From Bradyrhizobium erythrophlei (lineage in GTDB: Bacteria; Pseudomonadota; Alphaproteobacteria; Rhizobiales; Xanthobacteraceae), in the NCBI RefSeq assembly GCF_900142985.1, contig NZ_LT670849.1, forward strand, positions 2,852,001 through 2,916,000: a stretch of DNA of 64,000 nucleotides. Direction: 5' to 3'. Positions within the stretch are counted from its first letter, which is position 1, and every line of letters starts with the position of its first letter. Below the pieces are notes generated by a model. It was given only the letters and a program-made list of their open reading frames with translations, was not told the origin of the DNA and made no database searches. Shown piece after piece: positions 17,617-27,620 of the stretch. Position numbers and translations under genes: made by a program.

Positions 17617-18126
17617 ATGTCTTTGAGGATGGCGGTGGCGGCGGCCACCATCGGCGCAGGCCTTCTAGCAGCCAATACGGCTCAGGCCCGCCCGGAAATG
17701 GTCGGTGTGAACGGCGAATATTCGCCCGGCACCATCGTCGTGAAGACCGGCGAGCGCCGCCTCTATCTCATCCTCGAGACCGGGCGCGCGGTCCGTTACC
17801 CCGTCGGCGTCGGCAAGTACGGCAAGCAATGGGCCGGCACCACGCGGATCAGCGGCAAATACCGCAACCCGGCCTGGTCGCCTCCGGCCGAAGTGAAGCG
17901 CGACAAGCCGCAACTGCCCGACGTCATTCCGGGCGGCTCGCCGCGCAACCCGATGGGGGTTGCGGCGATGACGCTGGCCGGCGGCGAGTACGCCATCCAC
18001 GGCACCAACGTGCCGGGCTCGGTCGGTGGCTTCGTGTCCTACGGCTGCATCCGGATGCTCAACCCTGATATCACCGATCTCTATGAGCGGGTGTCGATCG
18101 GCACCACGGTGGTGGTAACGCGCTGA
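17617..18126 (+). CDS. L,D-transpeptidase (YkuD domain), periplasmic
   Basis: 169 residues; the ATG at 17617 has GGAG at a good distance and opens a Sec signal peptide ending at AQA (about residue 23). The YkuD domain fills the rest, with the catalytic signature HGTN...SYGCIRM (His at about 127, Cys at about 146). These enzymes form 3-3 peptidoglycan cross-links or attach proteins to peptidoglycan. At this length it is a domain-only form with no peptidoglycan-binding module. A longer in-frame start at 17557 would destroy the signal peptide. Confidence 0.9.
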   Translation: MSLRMAVAAATIGAGLLAANTAQARPEMVGVNGEYSPGTIVVKTGERRLYLILETGRAVRYPVGVGKYGKQWAGTTRISGKYRNPAWSPPAEVKRDKPQLPDVIPGGSPRNPMGVAAMTLAGGEYAIHGTNVPGSVGGFVSYGCIRMLNPDITDLYERVSIGTTVVVTR

Positions 18127-18160
18127 TCGAACGGCCAAGGAACGGCGGGCGGAACAGACC

Positions 18161-18379
18161 TCAGAAGTCCGAGGCGATTCCCTTGTTCTCCCAATCGCCA
18201 TACCGCGTCGGCTCGGGGCCCTTCGGGCCCTGAAACTCTTTCGGCCGCGACCGCGCCTCGACCTCCGCGGCCTTGCGCCGCGCTTCGGCCTCCGCCAGCG
18301 CGCGCTCTGCCGCGGGCGAAAGTGGCTTGCGTTCCGCTTGGTGAGCAACCAGATCAGACTTCGATGGATGGTCTGCCAT
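18161..18379 (-). CDS. DUF1674 / SDHAF4-type succinate dehydrogenase assembly factor
   Basis: 72 residues. The C-terminus carries the family signature GPKGPEPTRYGDWENKG followed by the terminal DF; the N-terminus is charged and helical (AERALAEAEARRKAAEVEAR). In mitochondria and alphaproteobacteria this family binds the flavinylated SdhA subunit and helps assemble complex II. No sdh gene is nearby. It is convergent with the L,D-transpeptidase gene and divergent from the methylase gene at 18524. Confidence 0.85.
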   Translation of the reverse strand: MADHPSKSDLVAHQAERKPLSPAAERALAEAEARRKAAEVEARSRPKEFQGPKGPEPTRYGDWENKGIASDF

Positions 18380-18523
18380 CGCTGTTCGCCTCAGGTATCA
18401 GATCAAAGTCATACAGCCGATTCTTACAATTGGCATATTCTCATGCCAAATCGATTCCGTCCCGCTTTGCATGAGCTGACATGCTAACTGCGGCGCCAGA
18501 TTACAAGATGTGTCCGTAGCTCC

Positions 18524-19879
18524 ATGCCCCCGCAACGTTTCGCTTTACCTTCTGAAGTGCCAGGTCTTGCGGCGCGGCGGATCGCGGCCGACATTCTCGA
18601 TGGCGTCCTGCACAAGCGACGTACGCTCGACGAGCAGCTCGATGGCACCGCCGCCCACCCCGGACTGAAAAGTCTTTCGGACCGCGACCGCGCGCTGATG
18701 CGCCGGCTGGTCGCAACCATCCTGCGGCGGCTGGGCACGCTTGGCCATGTTCTTTCACGGCTGCTCGATCGCGGCATTCCGACCGACGCACCCCGCGCCC
18801 AAAGCGCGCTGTTGATCGGCGCTGCGCAAATTCTCTGGATGGACGTGCCCGACCACGCCGCGGTCGACCTCTCGGTGCGGCTCGTGCAATCGGACCGGCG
18901 CGCCGCGAAATATGCCGGCCTCGTCAACGCCGTGCTGCGCCGTTGCGCGCGCGAGGGCCAGCCGTTGATCGACGAGGTGAAATCTCGAAATCTCGATGTG
19001 GCTCCGTGGCTGCTCGCGCGCTGGTCTGCCCACTATGGCGCGACGACCGCAAGCGCCATCGCGCATGCCATCGGCCAGGAACCCTCGTTCGACATCACGG
19101 TGAAATCCGATCCGTCGCAATGGGCGACGCGTTTGCACGGCGAGACACTGCCGACCGGATCGGTCCGCACGGTGTTGCAGGGCTCGGTGACGATGCTGCC
19201 GGGATTTTCCGAAGGCCAGTGGTGGGTGCAGGATGCGGCCGCCGCCTTGCCGGCGCGCCTGTTCGGTGACGTCGCCAACAAAAACATCGTCGATCTCTGT
19301 GCAGCGCCCGGCGGCAAGACCGCGCAACTCGCGCATGGCGGCGCGCGCGTGACCGCGGTCGATCGATCGCCGGCCCGCATGGCGCGGCTGCGCGATAATC
19401 TTGCGCGGCTCTCGCTCGATGCGGCATGCGCGGTGTCCGAAGGCAGCGAATGGCTCGCTCAAAACCGCGGTGACGGTTTTGACGGCATCCTGATCGATGC
19501 GCCCTGCACATCGACCGGAACGATCCGGCGCCACCCCGACATTGGATGGCTGCGGCAGGAATCCGATATCGCGCCGCTCGCCGCCACCCAGAGGCGGCTG
19601 CTGCAAGGCGCTGTCGCTGCTTTGAAAATCGGCGGCATGCTGGTCTATTGCACCTGCTCGCTGGAGCCGGAGGAAGGCGAGCAAGCGATCGCAGATCTCC
19701 TGAAGTCCGAAACGGCACTCCAGCGCGTGCCGATTGAAGCGAGTGAAGTCGCCGGCTTGAGCGAAATCATTACCGCCGACGGCGATTTGCGCACCCTGCC
19801 CAGCCACCTTGCCCATCCCGACCCGCGCCTGGCCGGTCTCGACGGCTTCTACGCCACCCGGCTGGTCCGGCGGAATTGA
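18524..19879 (+). CDS. rsmB: RsmB-family RNA (cytosine-5) methyltransferase
   Basis: 451 residues. An N-terminal NusB-like RNA-binding domain (about 10-150, AARRIAADILDGVLH...) is joined to a Rossmann methyltransferase domain. SAM site VDLCAAPGGKTAQL at about residue 257; motif IV DAPCTSTGTIRRHPD with one active-site Cys; motif VI YCTCSLEPEEGE with the catalytic Cys. The family modifies C967 of 16S rRNA in E. coli. Alphaproteobacteria often carry two such paralogues, so the exact target base is not certain. The end at 19879 is 138 bases before the heparinase-like gene on the same strand. Confidence 0.88.
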   Translation: MPPQRFALPSEVPGLAARRIAADILDGVLHKRRTLDEQLDGTAAHPGLKSLSDRDRALMRRLVATILRRLGTLGHVLSRLLDRGIPTDAPRAQSALLIGAAQILWMDVPDHAAVDLSVRLVQSDRRAAKYAGLVNAVLRRCAREGQPLIDEVKSRNLDVAPWLLARWSAHYGATTASAIAHAIGQEPSFDITVKSDPSQWATRLHGETLPTGSVRTVLQGSVTMLPGFSEGQWWVQDAAAALPARLFGDVANKNIVDLCAAPGGKTAQLAHGGARVTAVDRSPARMARLRDNLARLSLDAACAVSEGSEWLAQNRGDGFDGILIDAPCTSTGTIRRHPDIGWLRQESDIAPLAATQRRLLQGAVAALKIGGMLVYCTCSLEPEEGEQAIADLLKSETALQRVPIEASEVAGLSEIITADGDLRTLPSHLAHPDPRLAGLDGFYATRLVRRN

Positions 19880-20017
19880 CCGCCGATTTCGACTAAATGC
19901 TGATTTTGCACCACTTTTCGCCCCGACTGCGCTGATTCGGACCGTTCAAGGTGGTGTCTTGGCGGCGTTTCCGGATTAAAAGGATTCGGAAAGAATCTTT
20001 CCCAACCAAGGCAGGGC

Positions 20018-21772
20018 GTGTCGGTCGCGCGAAGCAGACGTATCTCGACGCTGATCCTGGGCCGCGTTGCACGCAACCTGATGGCGCGGGCAAGCAGCGG
20101 CTCAGTGGCATTGGTATCGCTGTGGCCGGGCCGGACCGACCGCCTCATTATCGCGCCACACGATCTGCGCACCGCCGACGCCACCCGCGCCGCCGAGATT
20201 TACGCCGGCCGCTTCGTCTTCGCCGGCAAGATCGTCACCTGCCACGGCCGTTCGATCTTCGAACTCGAGCCGCCGTCCGACGATTGGGAGGCGGCGCTTC
20301 TCGGTTTCGGATGGCTTCGGCACTTGCGCGCGGCCGATACCGCACTCACCCGCGCCAACGCCCGCGCGCTGGTCGAAGACTGGCTCTCCAATCCGAATTA
20401 CAAACGGCCGATGGCGCGTCGCGCCGATGTGCTGGCGCGCCGGGTCATCTCCTTGTTGTCGCAAGCCCCGCTGGTGCTCGGCGACACCGACGGCAAATTC
20501 TATCGGCGCTACTTGCGCGGACTGGCGCGGGAAATCCGCCAGCTTCGCTCGGCAATGATCGATATCGCCGATGGCGTGCCGCGGCTTCAGGTGCAAATCG
20601 CGCTCTGCTACGCCTCGCTCTGTCTTGCCAATCAGGCGCGGCACATCCGCACCACGGCGCGCAAGCTCTCGGAAGAGCTGCAACGCCAGATCGTGCCCGA
20701 TGGCGGTCACATCTCGCGTAATCCTGGCGCGCTGATCGAGCTTCTCACCGACCTGTTGCCATTGCGGCAGACCTTCGCGGCGCGCAACATCGCGCCGCCG
20801 CCCGCATTGTTGAACGCCATCGACCGCATGATGCCGATGTTGCGCTTCTTCCGGCACGGCGACGGCAACTTCGCGCTGTTCAACGGCATGAGCGGCACGC
20901 CGTCTGACGTGCTCGCGACCTTGCTTGCTTACGATGACACCCACGGCACGCCGATGGCCAACATGCCGCATACCGGCTTCCAGCGGCTTGATGCGGGCAG
21001 CACCGTCGTGATCATGGACGCCGGAGCGTCGCCGCCGCCGAACGTCAGCCAGGACGCCCATGCCGGCTGCCTCTCGTTTGAACTGTCGTCGGGAACGAGC
21101 CGCATCGTCGTCAACTGCGGCATGCCGTCGACCGGGCGCGACAACTGGCGCAGTTTTGCGCGAGGCACGCCGGCGCACTCGACGTTGACCCATCACGAAA
21201 CCTCATCTTGCCAGTTCGTGGAATTTTCCGCGATGAAACGGCTGCTGCAAGGCGCGCCGATCGTCAGCGGACCGGCGGCGGTCGAAAGCCATCGCGAGGC
21301 GGTCGCCAACGGCATGCTGCTGACCACATCGCATGATGGCTACGTGAATCGCTTCGGCGTGATTCATCGCCGGGTGTTGATGCTCTCGCCGGATGGCACG
21401 CGGCTCGACGGCGAAGACACGGTGGCGCTGGCATCCGAAGGACGCTCGAAGGGCCGGGACACCGACTACGCGCTCCGGTTCCATCTGCACCCCGCGGTGA
21501 AAGCGAACCGTCTCAGCGACGCGCGGGGCGTCATGCTGGTATTGCCCAATCGCGACGTCTGGACCTTCGAGGCGCTCGACGACCGGGTCGAGCTCGAAGA
21601 CAGTGTGTTTCTGGCCGGCAATGACGGGCCGCGGCGCACTTCCCAGATCGTGATCCGGCAGGACTCCCATCACGCGCCGTCGGTGCGCTGGAGTTTCGCG
21701 CGATCGAGCTCGTCGCCTGCGGCAACCGCCGCACGGCGCAGCGCCCGCCGCGAGCCGGAACTGCCGTTGTAA
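20018..21772 (+). CDS. Heparinase II/III-family protein
   Basis: 584 residues from a GTG with AGGCAGGG just upstream. The N-terminal half is an alpha/alpha toroid (SIFELEPPSDDWEAALLGF, WLRHLRAADTALTRANARALVEDW), and the C-terminal half is the beta-sandwich of the Heparinase_II_III-like domain (SFELSSGTSRIVVNCG, AHSTLTHHETSSCQF, HDGYVNRFGVIHRR, LRFHLHP). These lyases act on acidic polysaccharides, but in alphaproteobacteria this housekeeping form sits between rsmB and purH and its substrate is not known. No signal peptide is evident. Confidence 0.82.
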   Translation: MSVARSRRISTLILGRVARNLMARASSGSVALVSLWPGRTDRLIIAPHDLRTADATRAAEIYAGRFVFAGKIVTCHGRSIFELEPPSDDWEAALLGFGWLRHLRAADTALTRANARALVEDWLSNPNYKRPMARRADVLARRVISLLSQAPLVLGDTDGKFYRRYLRGLAREIRQLRSAMIDIADGVPRLQVQIALCYASLCLANQARHIRTTARKLSEELQRQIVPDGGHISRNPGALIELLTDLLPLRQTFAARNIAPPPALLNAIDRMMPMLRFFRHGDGNFALFNGMSGTPSDVLATLLAYDDTHGTPMANMPHTGFQRLDAGSTVVIMDAGASPPPNVSQDAHAGCLSFELSSGTSRIVVNCGMPSTGRDNWRSFARGTPAHSTLTHHETSSCQFVEFSAMKRLLQGAPIVSGPAAVESHREAVANGMLLTTSHDGYVNRFGVIHRRVLMLSPDGTRLDGEDTVALASEGRSKGRDTDYALRFHLHPAVKANRLSDARGVMLVLPNRDVWTFEALDDRVELEDSVFLAGNDGPRRTSQIVIRQDSHHAPSVRWSFARSSSSPAATAARRSARREPELPL

Positions 21773-21945
21773 GATGCAGCGGAACAAATGGCGCAAGCCA
21801 AGCCTCGCGGTTGTGAACCTCGGCGAAAACTGCTAACGAGCGAGCGTCTCGCGCGACTGGCGACTTTGGATGGAGCACCATCGGGAAGCGCGGGAATATC
21901 CGCCGCGCGCCTGGGCAAAAGCACCTTGAACAGAGGATCTTGCCC

Positions 21946-23538
21946 ATGACTGATCAGCTTCGTCACGTTACCCGCGCACTTCTCTCCGTTTCCGACAAAT
22001 CCGGGCTGCTTGAATTCGCCCGCGCACTGGCGCTGCACGGCATCGAACTCGTTTCGACCGGCGGCACAGCCAGGGCGATCGCGGAAGCCGGGCTGAAGGT
22101 CAAGGATGTCTCGGACCTGACCGGTTTTCCGGAAATGATGGACGGGCGCGTCAAGACCCTGCATCCGAAGGTGCATGGCGGACTGCTCGCGATTCGCGGC
22201 AAAGCCGATCACGCCAGCGCGATGAAGAGCCACGGCATCGCCCAGATCGACCTCCTGGTCGTCAACCTCTATCCGTTCGAGGCGACCGTCGACCGAGGCG
22301 GGGACTTCGAAGAGTGCATCGAGAACATCGACATTGGCGGGCCCGCGATGATCCGCGGCGCGGCCAAGAACCACAACGACGTCGCCGTTGTCGTCGATGC
22401 CGCGGACTACCAGGCCGTTCTCGATGAACTCAAGGCCAATCAGGGCGCGACCACGCTGCACTTGCGACGGCGTCTTGCCGCCAAGGCCTACGCCCGCACC
22501 GCAGCCTACGACGCAGCGATCTCGAACTGGTTCGCAAATGAACTCAATACCGAAGCGCCGGATTTCCGCGCCTTCGGCGGCCGCCTGATTCAGGCGCTGC
22601 GCTATGGCGAGAATCCGCACCAGAAGGCCGCCTTCTACCTGCTTCCCGAGCGACGGCCCGGCGTTTCCACGCAGCGCCAGTTGCAGGGCAAGGAGCTCTC
22701 CTACAACAACATCAACGATACGGATGCGGCATTCGAATGCGTCGCCGAGTTCGACCCCAAGCGCACCGCGGCCTGCGTCATCGTCAAGCACGCCAATCCC
22801 TGCGGCGTGGCTGAAGGCAGCGATCTTCTGGACGCCTACCGCAAAGCACTCGCATGCGACTCCACGTCCGCCTTTGGCGGCATCGTCGCACTGAACCGGA
22901 CACTGGACGCAGGAGCTGCGCGCGCGATCACCGAAATCTTCACCGAAGTAATCATTGCGCCCGACGCCACGCAGGAGGCGATTGCGATCGTCTCCGCCAA
23001 AAAGAATTTGCGGCTGTTACTCACCGGCGGGTTGCCCGATCCGCGCGCCATGGGTCTGACGGCAAAGACTGTCGCCGGCGGCTTGCTGGTGCAGAGCCGC
23101 GACAACGCTGTCGTCGACGACATGGTGCTGAAGGTCGCGACCAAGCGCGCACCGACGGAAGCCGAAATGCGCGATCTGATGTTCGCGTTCCGCGTCGCCA
23201 AGCACGTCAAGTCGAACACCATCGTTTATGCGAAGGATCTCGCGACCGTTGGCATTGGCGCGGGCCAGATGAGCCGGGTCGACTCGGCGCGGATCGCCGC
23301 GCGCAAGGCGGAGGATGCCGCGCGCGAGTTGAAGCTTGTGCAGCCGCTCACCAAGGGTTCGGTCGTCGCGTCGGATGCGTTCTTCCCGTTTGCCGACGGC
23401 ATGCTCGCCTGTATCGAGGCTGGCGCGACCGCGGTGATCCAGCCGGGCGGCTCGGTGCGCGATAATGAAGTGATCGAGGCGGCCGACGCCCACGGCATTG
23501 CGATGGTGTTGACCGGCGTGCGCCATTTCCGGCACTGA
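21946..23538 (+). CDS. purH: Bifunctional AICAR transformylase / IMP cyclohydrolase
   Basis: 530 residues from the ATG at 21946 with AGAGGA upstream. It carries out the last two steps of IMP synthesis. The N-terminal IMP cyclohydrolase (MGS-like) domain begins [15 protein letters not shown] and includes STGGTA and the [12 protein letters not shown] loop; the C-terminal transformylase domain carries RYGENPHQ and the catalytic KHANPCG (Lys-His at about residue 281), with SDAFFPF and QPGGS near the end. Length is standard. Confidence 0.97.
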   Translation: MTDQLRHVTRALLSVSDKSGLLEFARALALHGIELVSTGGTARAIAEAGLKVKDVSDLTGFPEMMDGRVKTLHPKVHGGLLAIRGKADHASAMKSHGIAQIDLLVVNLYPFEATVDRGGDFEECIENIDIGGPAMIRGAAKNHNDVAVVVDAADYQAVLDELKANQGATTLHLRRRLAAKAYARTAAYDAAISNWFANELNTEAPDFRAFGGRLIQALRYGENPHQKAAFYLLPERRPGVSTQRQLQGKELSYNNINDTDAAFECVAEFDPKRTAACVIVKHANPCGVAEGSDLLDAYRKALACDSTSAFGGIVALNRTLDAGAARAITEIFTEVIIAPDATQEAIAIVSAKKNLRLLLTGGLPDPRAMGLTAKTVAGGLLVQSRDNAVVDDMVLKVATKRAPTEAEMRDLMFAFRVAKHVKSNTIVYAKDLATVGIGAGQMSRVDSARIAARKAEDAARELKLVQPLTKGSVVASDAFFPFADGMLACIEAGATAVIQPGGSVRDNEVIEAADAHGIAMVLTGVRHFRH

Positions 23539-23554
23539 GGTTTTTGCCGCAGGG

Positions 23555-24940
23555 CTAATTCCTCACCCGCGCCAATAGCGCAAGACCTGCGACAAAGAAC
23601 AAGACCAGCATCGCCATGCCGGCTTTCTGGCTTTGGGTGACGGCTGTCACCACGCCGATCAGCAACGGCCCGATGAACGAAGTTACCTTTCCAGTTAGGG
23701 CAAACATGCCGAAGTACTGCGCGATGCGGTCCTTTGGGGCGAGATGAATGAGCAGCGTGCGTGACGCTGCCTGCAATGGACCACCGGCAGCTCCAATCAA
23801 GCAACCCAGCGCGAGATAGGCCCGCTCTGCGGGCGCGGCGAACAAGCCACCGCCTGGCGCCGGTGGCGTCACCGCCACGAACAGAATCCTGTCCTTGTCG
23901 ACCAACAGGATTGCACAAATCGCCAGCAGCAGGATCAGCATGCTGCCGACGATGACCCGCTTCGGCCCGAGAGAATCGTCGAGCTTCCCGCCAAGCCACG
24001 CCCCGAATGTACCGGCAATGGCGAGGATAATGCCGAAGGTCCCGATCTGGATCGTGTTCCAGCCGAAGGTGCCGGCGGCGTAGATTCCACCGAACGCAAA
24101 CAGCGACACCAGCCCGTCCGTGTAGATCATGTTGGCGAGCAGAAAGGCCGCGATGGATTTCTGATTCGGCAACTCGCTGAGCGTCCGCTTTAGCCCGGTC
24201 AACCCTTGGCGCAACGCCGGCCGCAGCGGAAGACCCGCCGGATAATCCGGCGTCAGCAAGAACATCGGCAGCACGAAGATGACGAACCAGATCCCGGTCA
24301 GGGGCCCCGTGATGCGATCGCCCTGATGAGTGGCCGGATCGAGGCCGAACAGCGGTGTCAGGCCAAACAGCGTACGCCCAGTCTCGGGGTTGGCGGCAAG
24401 AAAACCGAGCACCAGGATGAGACTGAGGATGCCGCCGACATAGCCGGTCGCCCATCCGGTACCGGACAGCCGCCCAATCCTCTCCGGCGGCACCAGCGTC
24501 GGCATCATCGCGTTGTTGAAGACGGTGGCGAACTCAACGCCGACGCTCGCAATCGAGTACGCCAGCAATAACGGAGGGATTATGCCGGGGTTTCCGGGCT
24601 CGCCGATCCACATCAGGCAGGAGCCAATCACCAGCAGTGCGCCAAATCCCGCAATCCACGGCTTACGACGGCCGCTGGCGTCGGCGATCGCACCTAGCAC
24701 CGGCGACATCAGCGCAATCATCAATCCGGCCGCGGCAGTCGCAAATCCCCACAGCGCCTGCCCACTGGCCGGATCAGGTGCCACGAAGCTTGCGAAGTAG
24801 GGCGCGAAAACAAAAGTGGTGATCAACGTAAAATAAGGCTGTGCCGCCCAGTCGAAAAAAATCCAGCTGATGACACCGGCCCGGCCTGGGTAGGTTTGTG
24901 CTTTTTCCGTAACGGATGCCTCTGGAGCGATCACGTCCAT
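23555..24940 (-). CDS. MFS transporter, UMF1/Atg22-like
   Basis: 461 residues from the ATG at 24940; an alternative ATG 51 bases upstream is also possible. Twelve hydrophobic helices are visible. The N-terminal signature [24 protein letters not shown] and the loop [13 protein letters not shown] fit the UMF1 family, related to fungal Atg22 amino-acid effluxers. The substrate is unknown. It is convergent with purH (16 bases between stops). No ligand or regulator gene is adjacent. Confidence 0.85.
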   Translation of the reverse strand: MDVIAPEASVTEKAQTYPGRAGVISWIFFDWAAQPYFTLITTFVFAPYFASFVAPDPASGQALWGFATAAAGLMIALMSPVLGAIADASGRRKPWIAGFGALLVIGSCLMWIGEPGNPGIIPPLLLAYSIASVGVEFATVFNNAMMPTLVPPERIGRLSGTGWATGYVGGILSLILVLGFLAANPETGRTLFGLTPLFGLDPATHQGDRITGPLTGIWFVIFVLPMFLLTPDYPAGLPLRPALRQGLTGLKRTLSELPNQKSIAAFLLANMIYTDGLVSLFAFGGIYAAGTFGWNTIQIGTFGIILAIAGTFGAWLGGKLDDSLGPKRVIVGSMLILLLAICAILLVDKDRILFVAVTPPAPGGGLFAAPAERAYLALGCLIGAAGGPLQAASRTLLIHLAPKDRIAQYFGMFALTGKVTSFIGPLLIGVVTAVTQSQKAGMAMLVLFFVAGLALLARVRN

Positions 24941-25045
24941 GCTCAAAATATCCCGGTTCGCCGCTAGTGCGTCTGCGTCAACAACCGCCATATAGCATTG
25001 GTGGCAAGGTTAGGCTTTCGACTTCTGTCTGCTTGGCGGGGAAAT

Positions 25046-26800
25046 ATGATGAGACTGTTCAAGATATCACGGCGGGCAATATTCGCCGCAGGCCTGCTGG
25101 TTCTCTCGTTCTCCGTTCTCGTCGACGCCCAAGAACGGCGCCGCGGCTTCTACACGCCGCCCGCCGCCGACACGATCCACGCCATCCCGGCCGAACACGG
25201 CATGGTGGTCGCGCAGGAGAAAATTGCAGCACGTATTGGCACCGAGGTTTTGAAACGCGGCGGCAATGCGGTCGATGCGGCGGTTGCCACCGGCTTTGCC
25301 ATGGCGGTGACTTATCCGCGCGCCGGCAATATCGGCGGCGGCGGCTTCATGGTCATTCATTCGATCGACAAGCATGAAGACATCGCGATCGATTATCGCG
25401 AAACGGCGCCGGCCGCGACCACGCCGACCATCTTCCTTGGGCAGGACGGCAAACCCGACAATGCCAAATCGCGCGATTCGGCACTTGGAATTGGCATTCC
25501 CGGCACGCCCGCGGGCCTCGCGCTGGCGCTCGAGAAATATGGCTCCGGGAAATTCACCCTCGCCGAATTGTTAAAACCCGCGATCGACCTGGCGCGCAAC
25601 GGCGTGGTGTTGACCGACGACAGCGCCGACACCCTGCCCGATTGGCACCGGCGGCTGGCGCGCTGGCCGTCGTCGGCGAAAATCTTTTCGCGTCCCGACG
25701 GCACGTCGCTACGTGAAGGCGACACGCTGGTGCAGGCAGATCTCGCCGACACGCTGTCGGCGATCGCAGCACTTGGCCCGCGCGGCTTCTACGAAGGCGC
25801 GGTCGCAGAGAAGCTGGCAAAAGCCATTCAGGACGCCGGCGGGATCATGACGTCAGACGATCTCAAGGCTTATCAGCCGGTCATCCGTGCGCCGGTGCGC
25901 GGCAGCTATCGCGGCTACGACATCGTTTCGATGCCGCTGCCGTCGTCCGGCGGCGTGGGACTGGTCGAGACGCTCAACATCCTCGAAGGGTTTCCGCTTG
26001 ATCAGATGCAGCAGGGTTCGGCCGGCTCGCTGCATGTCCTGATCGAGGCGATGAAGCGCGCTTACGCCGATCGTGCGCATTATCTCGGCGATCCCGCCTT
26101 TGTCAGCGCGCCGGTCGCAACTCTCGTCACCAAGGACTATGCCGCCAAACAGCGCGCAAGCATCGACCTTGACCGCGCAACGCCATGGGCCGACGCGGTC
26201 GCAGCTGCGCCGTTGCGCGAAGGCAGCAACACCACGCATTTTTCCGTGGTCGACAGTTTCGGCAACGCCGTCAGCAACACCTACACGCTGAATTTCAGCT
26301 ACGGCGTCGGCCTCGTGGCTGAAGGTACCGGCGTGCTGCTCAACAACGAACTCGACGATTTCACCGCCGCGCCCGGCGCGGCCAACGCCTATGGCCTCGT
26401 CGGATTCGACGCCAATCTGCCGGGTCCCGGCAAACGGCCGTTGTCATCAATGTCGCCGACCATCGTGCTCAAGGATGGCAAGCCGGTGCTTGTCACGGGT
26501 TCCCCGGGCGGCAGCCGCATCATCTCGACCGTGTTGCAAGTGATCGTCAACGTGCTGGACTACCATATGGATGTCGCTGCCGCGGTCGCCGCGCCGCGAC
26601 TGCACCATCAATGGCTGCCCGACGAGGTGCGGATCGAGCGCGGTTTTGTCGATAGCGCGCTGGAGGCACTCAGGGCCAAGGGCCATAAAGTCATTGAGCC
26701 GATGGGACAGACGTCGGCGAATTCGATCGCTATGACATCGAACGGGCTGCTCGGCGCACCCGATCCGCGCACCCGCGGCGCCGAAGCCGCGGGCGAATAG
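25046..26800 (+). CDS. ggt: Gamma-glutamyltransferase
   Basis: 584 residues. The double ATG at 25046 follows GGGGAA and opens a signal peptide (hydrophobic residues 11-26, cleavage near VDA). This periplasmic N-terminal-nucleophile enzyme hydrolyses or transfers the gamma-glutamyl group of glutathione. NTTHFSVVD at about residue 394 holds the Thr at which the precursor cuts itself into large and small subunits; GGGGFM, YRETAP and RPLSSMSPTIV are the other conserved substrate-site motifs. All key residues are present. The convergent neighbour is a glutathione S-transferase, 6 bases away. Confidence 0.95.
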   Translation: MMRLFKISRRAIFAAGLLVLSFSVLVDAQERRRGFYTPPAADTIHAIPAEHGMVVAQEKIAARIGTEVLKRGGNAVDAAVATGFAMAVTYPRAGNIGGGGFMVIHSIDKHEDIAIDYRETAPAATTPTIFLGQDGKPDNAKSRDSALGIGIPGTPAGLALALEKYGSGKFTLAELLKPAIDLARNGVVLTDDSADTLPDWHRRLARWPSSAKIFSRPDGTSLREGDTLVQADLADTLSAIAALGPRGFYEGAVAEKLAKAIQDAGGIMTSDDLKAYQPVIRAPVRGSYRGYDIVSMPLPSSGGVGLVETLNILEGFPLDQMQQGSAGSLHVLIEAMKRAYADRAHYLGDPAFVSAPVATLVTKDYAAKQRASIDLDRATPWADAVAAAPLREGSNTTHFSVVDSFGNAVSNTYTLNFSYGVGLVAEGTGVLLNNELDDFTAAPGAANAYGLVGFDANLPGPGKRPLSSMSPTIVLKDGKPVLVTGSPGGSRIISTVLQVIVNVLDYHMDVAAAVAAPRLHHQWLPDEVRIERGFVDSALEALRAKGHKVIEPMGQTSANSIAMTSNGLLGAPDPRTRGAEAAGE

Positions 26801-26806
26801 CTTACT

Positions 26807-27472
26807 TCACCGCCCGACCGTGTAAGGCCCACCTTTTTCCAGCGCGCGCTGATAGGCAGGCCGCGCATGGATGCGATCGAGAAACGCCATCGCTTTCGGA
26901 TGACCTTGCTCGAGACCGCCGCGCGCCGCCGCCGCCTCCAGTGGAAAGCTCATCTGGATATCGGCGGCGGTGAACGCATCGCCGGTGAACCACTCGCTCT
27001 TGGAAAGCTCGCCTTCCCAGAAGGCCATATGCTGCTTGAGCTGCGGATTAACGAGACCGAGCAGCGCTTGATTGGAGACCTTGCGCACCAGCGGGCGGAG
27101 CAACGCCGGCGCCCGCTTCGGCATCAGCGTGAACAACAGTTTCAGCAGCAGCGGCGGCATCGCCGACCCTTCCGCATAGTGCAGCCAGTAGGTGTAGCGC
27201 AGCCGCTCCGGCGTATTCGGCGGCGGAATCAGACGACCGTTGCCATACGCGCCGACGAGATATTCCACGATCGCGCCGGACTCGGCGATGGTGTTGCCGT
27301 TGTCGGTGACGACGGGCGATTTTCCGAGCGGATGAATGGCGCGCAGTTCGGCCGGCGCGCGCATGTCCGGCTGACGCTGATAGCGCAAGATGTCGTAGGG
27401 AACGCCGAGTTCTTCCAGCAGCCATAGCACGCGCTGGGAACGGGAATTGTTGAGGTGATGGACGATCAACAT
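26807..27472 (-). CDS. Glutathione S-transferase
   Basis: 221 residues from the ATG at 27472 (MLIVHHLNNSRSQRV); a longer reading to 27577 would run through the divergent promoter. N-terminal thioredoxin-like domain with SRSQRVLWLLEELG (Ser at about 9 as likely thiol-activating residue), cis-Pro in GKSPVV, and DNGNTIAESGAIVEYL (glutathione gamma-Glu site). The alpha-helical C-terminal domain ends FTAADIQMSFPLEAA. It faces the DUF2239 gene across a region with repeated TTTACCCGG, which suggests shared control. Confidence 0.9.
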   Translation of the reverse strand: MLIVHHLNNSRSQRVLWLLEELGVPYDILRYQRQPDMRAPAELRAIHPLGKSPVVTDNGNTIAESGAIVEYLVGAYGNGRLIPPPNTPERLRYTYWLHYAEGSAMPPLLLKLLFTLMPKRAPALLRPLVRKVSNQALLGLVNPQLKQHMAFWEGELSKSEWFTGDAFTAADIQMSFPLEAAAARGGLEQGHPKAMAFLDRIHARPAYQRALEKGGPYTVGR

Positions 27473-27550
27473 CGCGCGATCTCCGGTTTCAGCGAATGCA
27501 TTCCGTAGCAGCAGAGAGCCGGCATGGCGATTGGACGCGAATTCAATAAT

Positions 27551-27594
27551 TTTACCCGGATGATATTGACAATACATTTACCCGGGTATAAATA
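27551..27594. promoter_or_regulatory. Divergent promoter with two TTTACCCGG operator sites
   Basis: TTTACCCGG occurs at 27551-27559 and 27577-27585; the second is part of a palindrome TACCCGGGTA (27579-27588). Between and over them lies a sigma-70-like promoter for the rightward gene: TTGACA at 27566-27571 and TAAATA or TATAAA at 27587-27594 (spacer 17 or 15). A regulator bound here would block that promoter. The DUF2239 product is the obvious candidate, by position only. Confidence 0.55.
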
Positions 27595-27620
27595 GGTACA
27601 TCAACACGGGGATGACGCCG

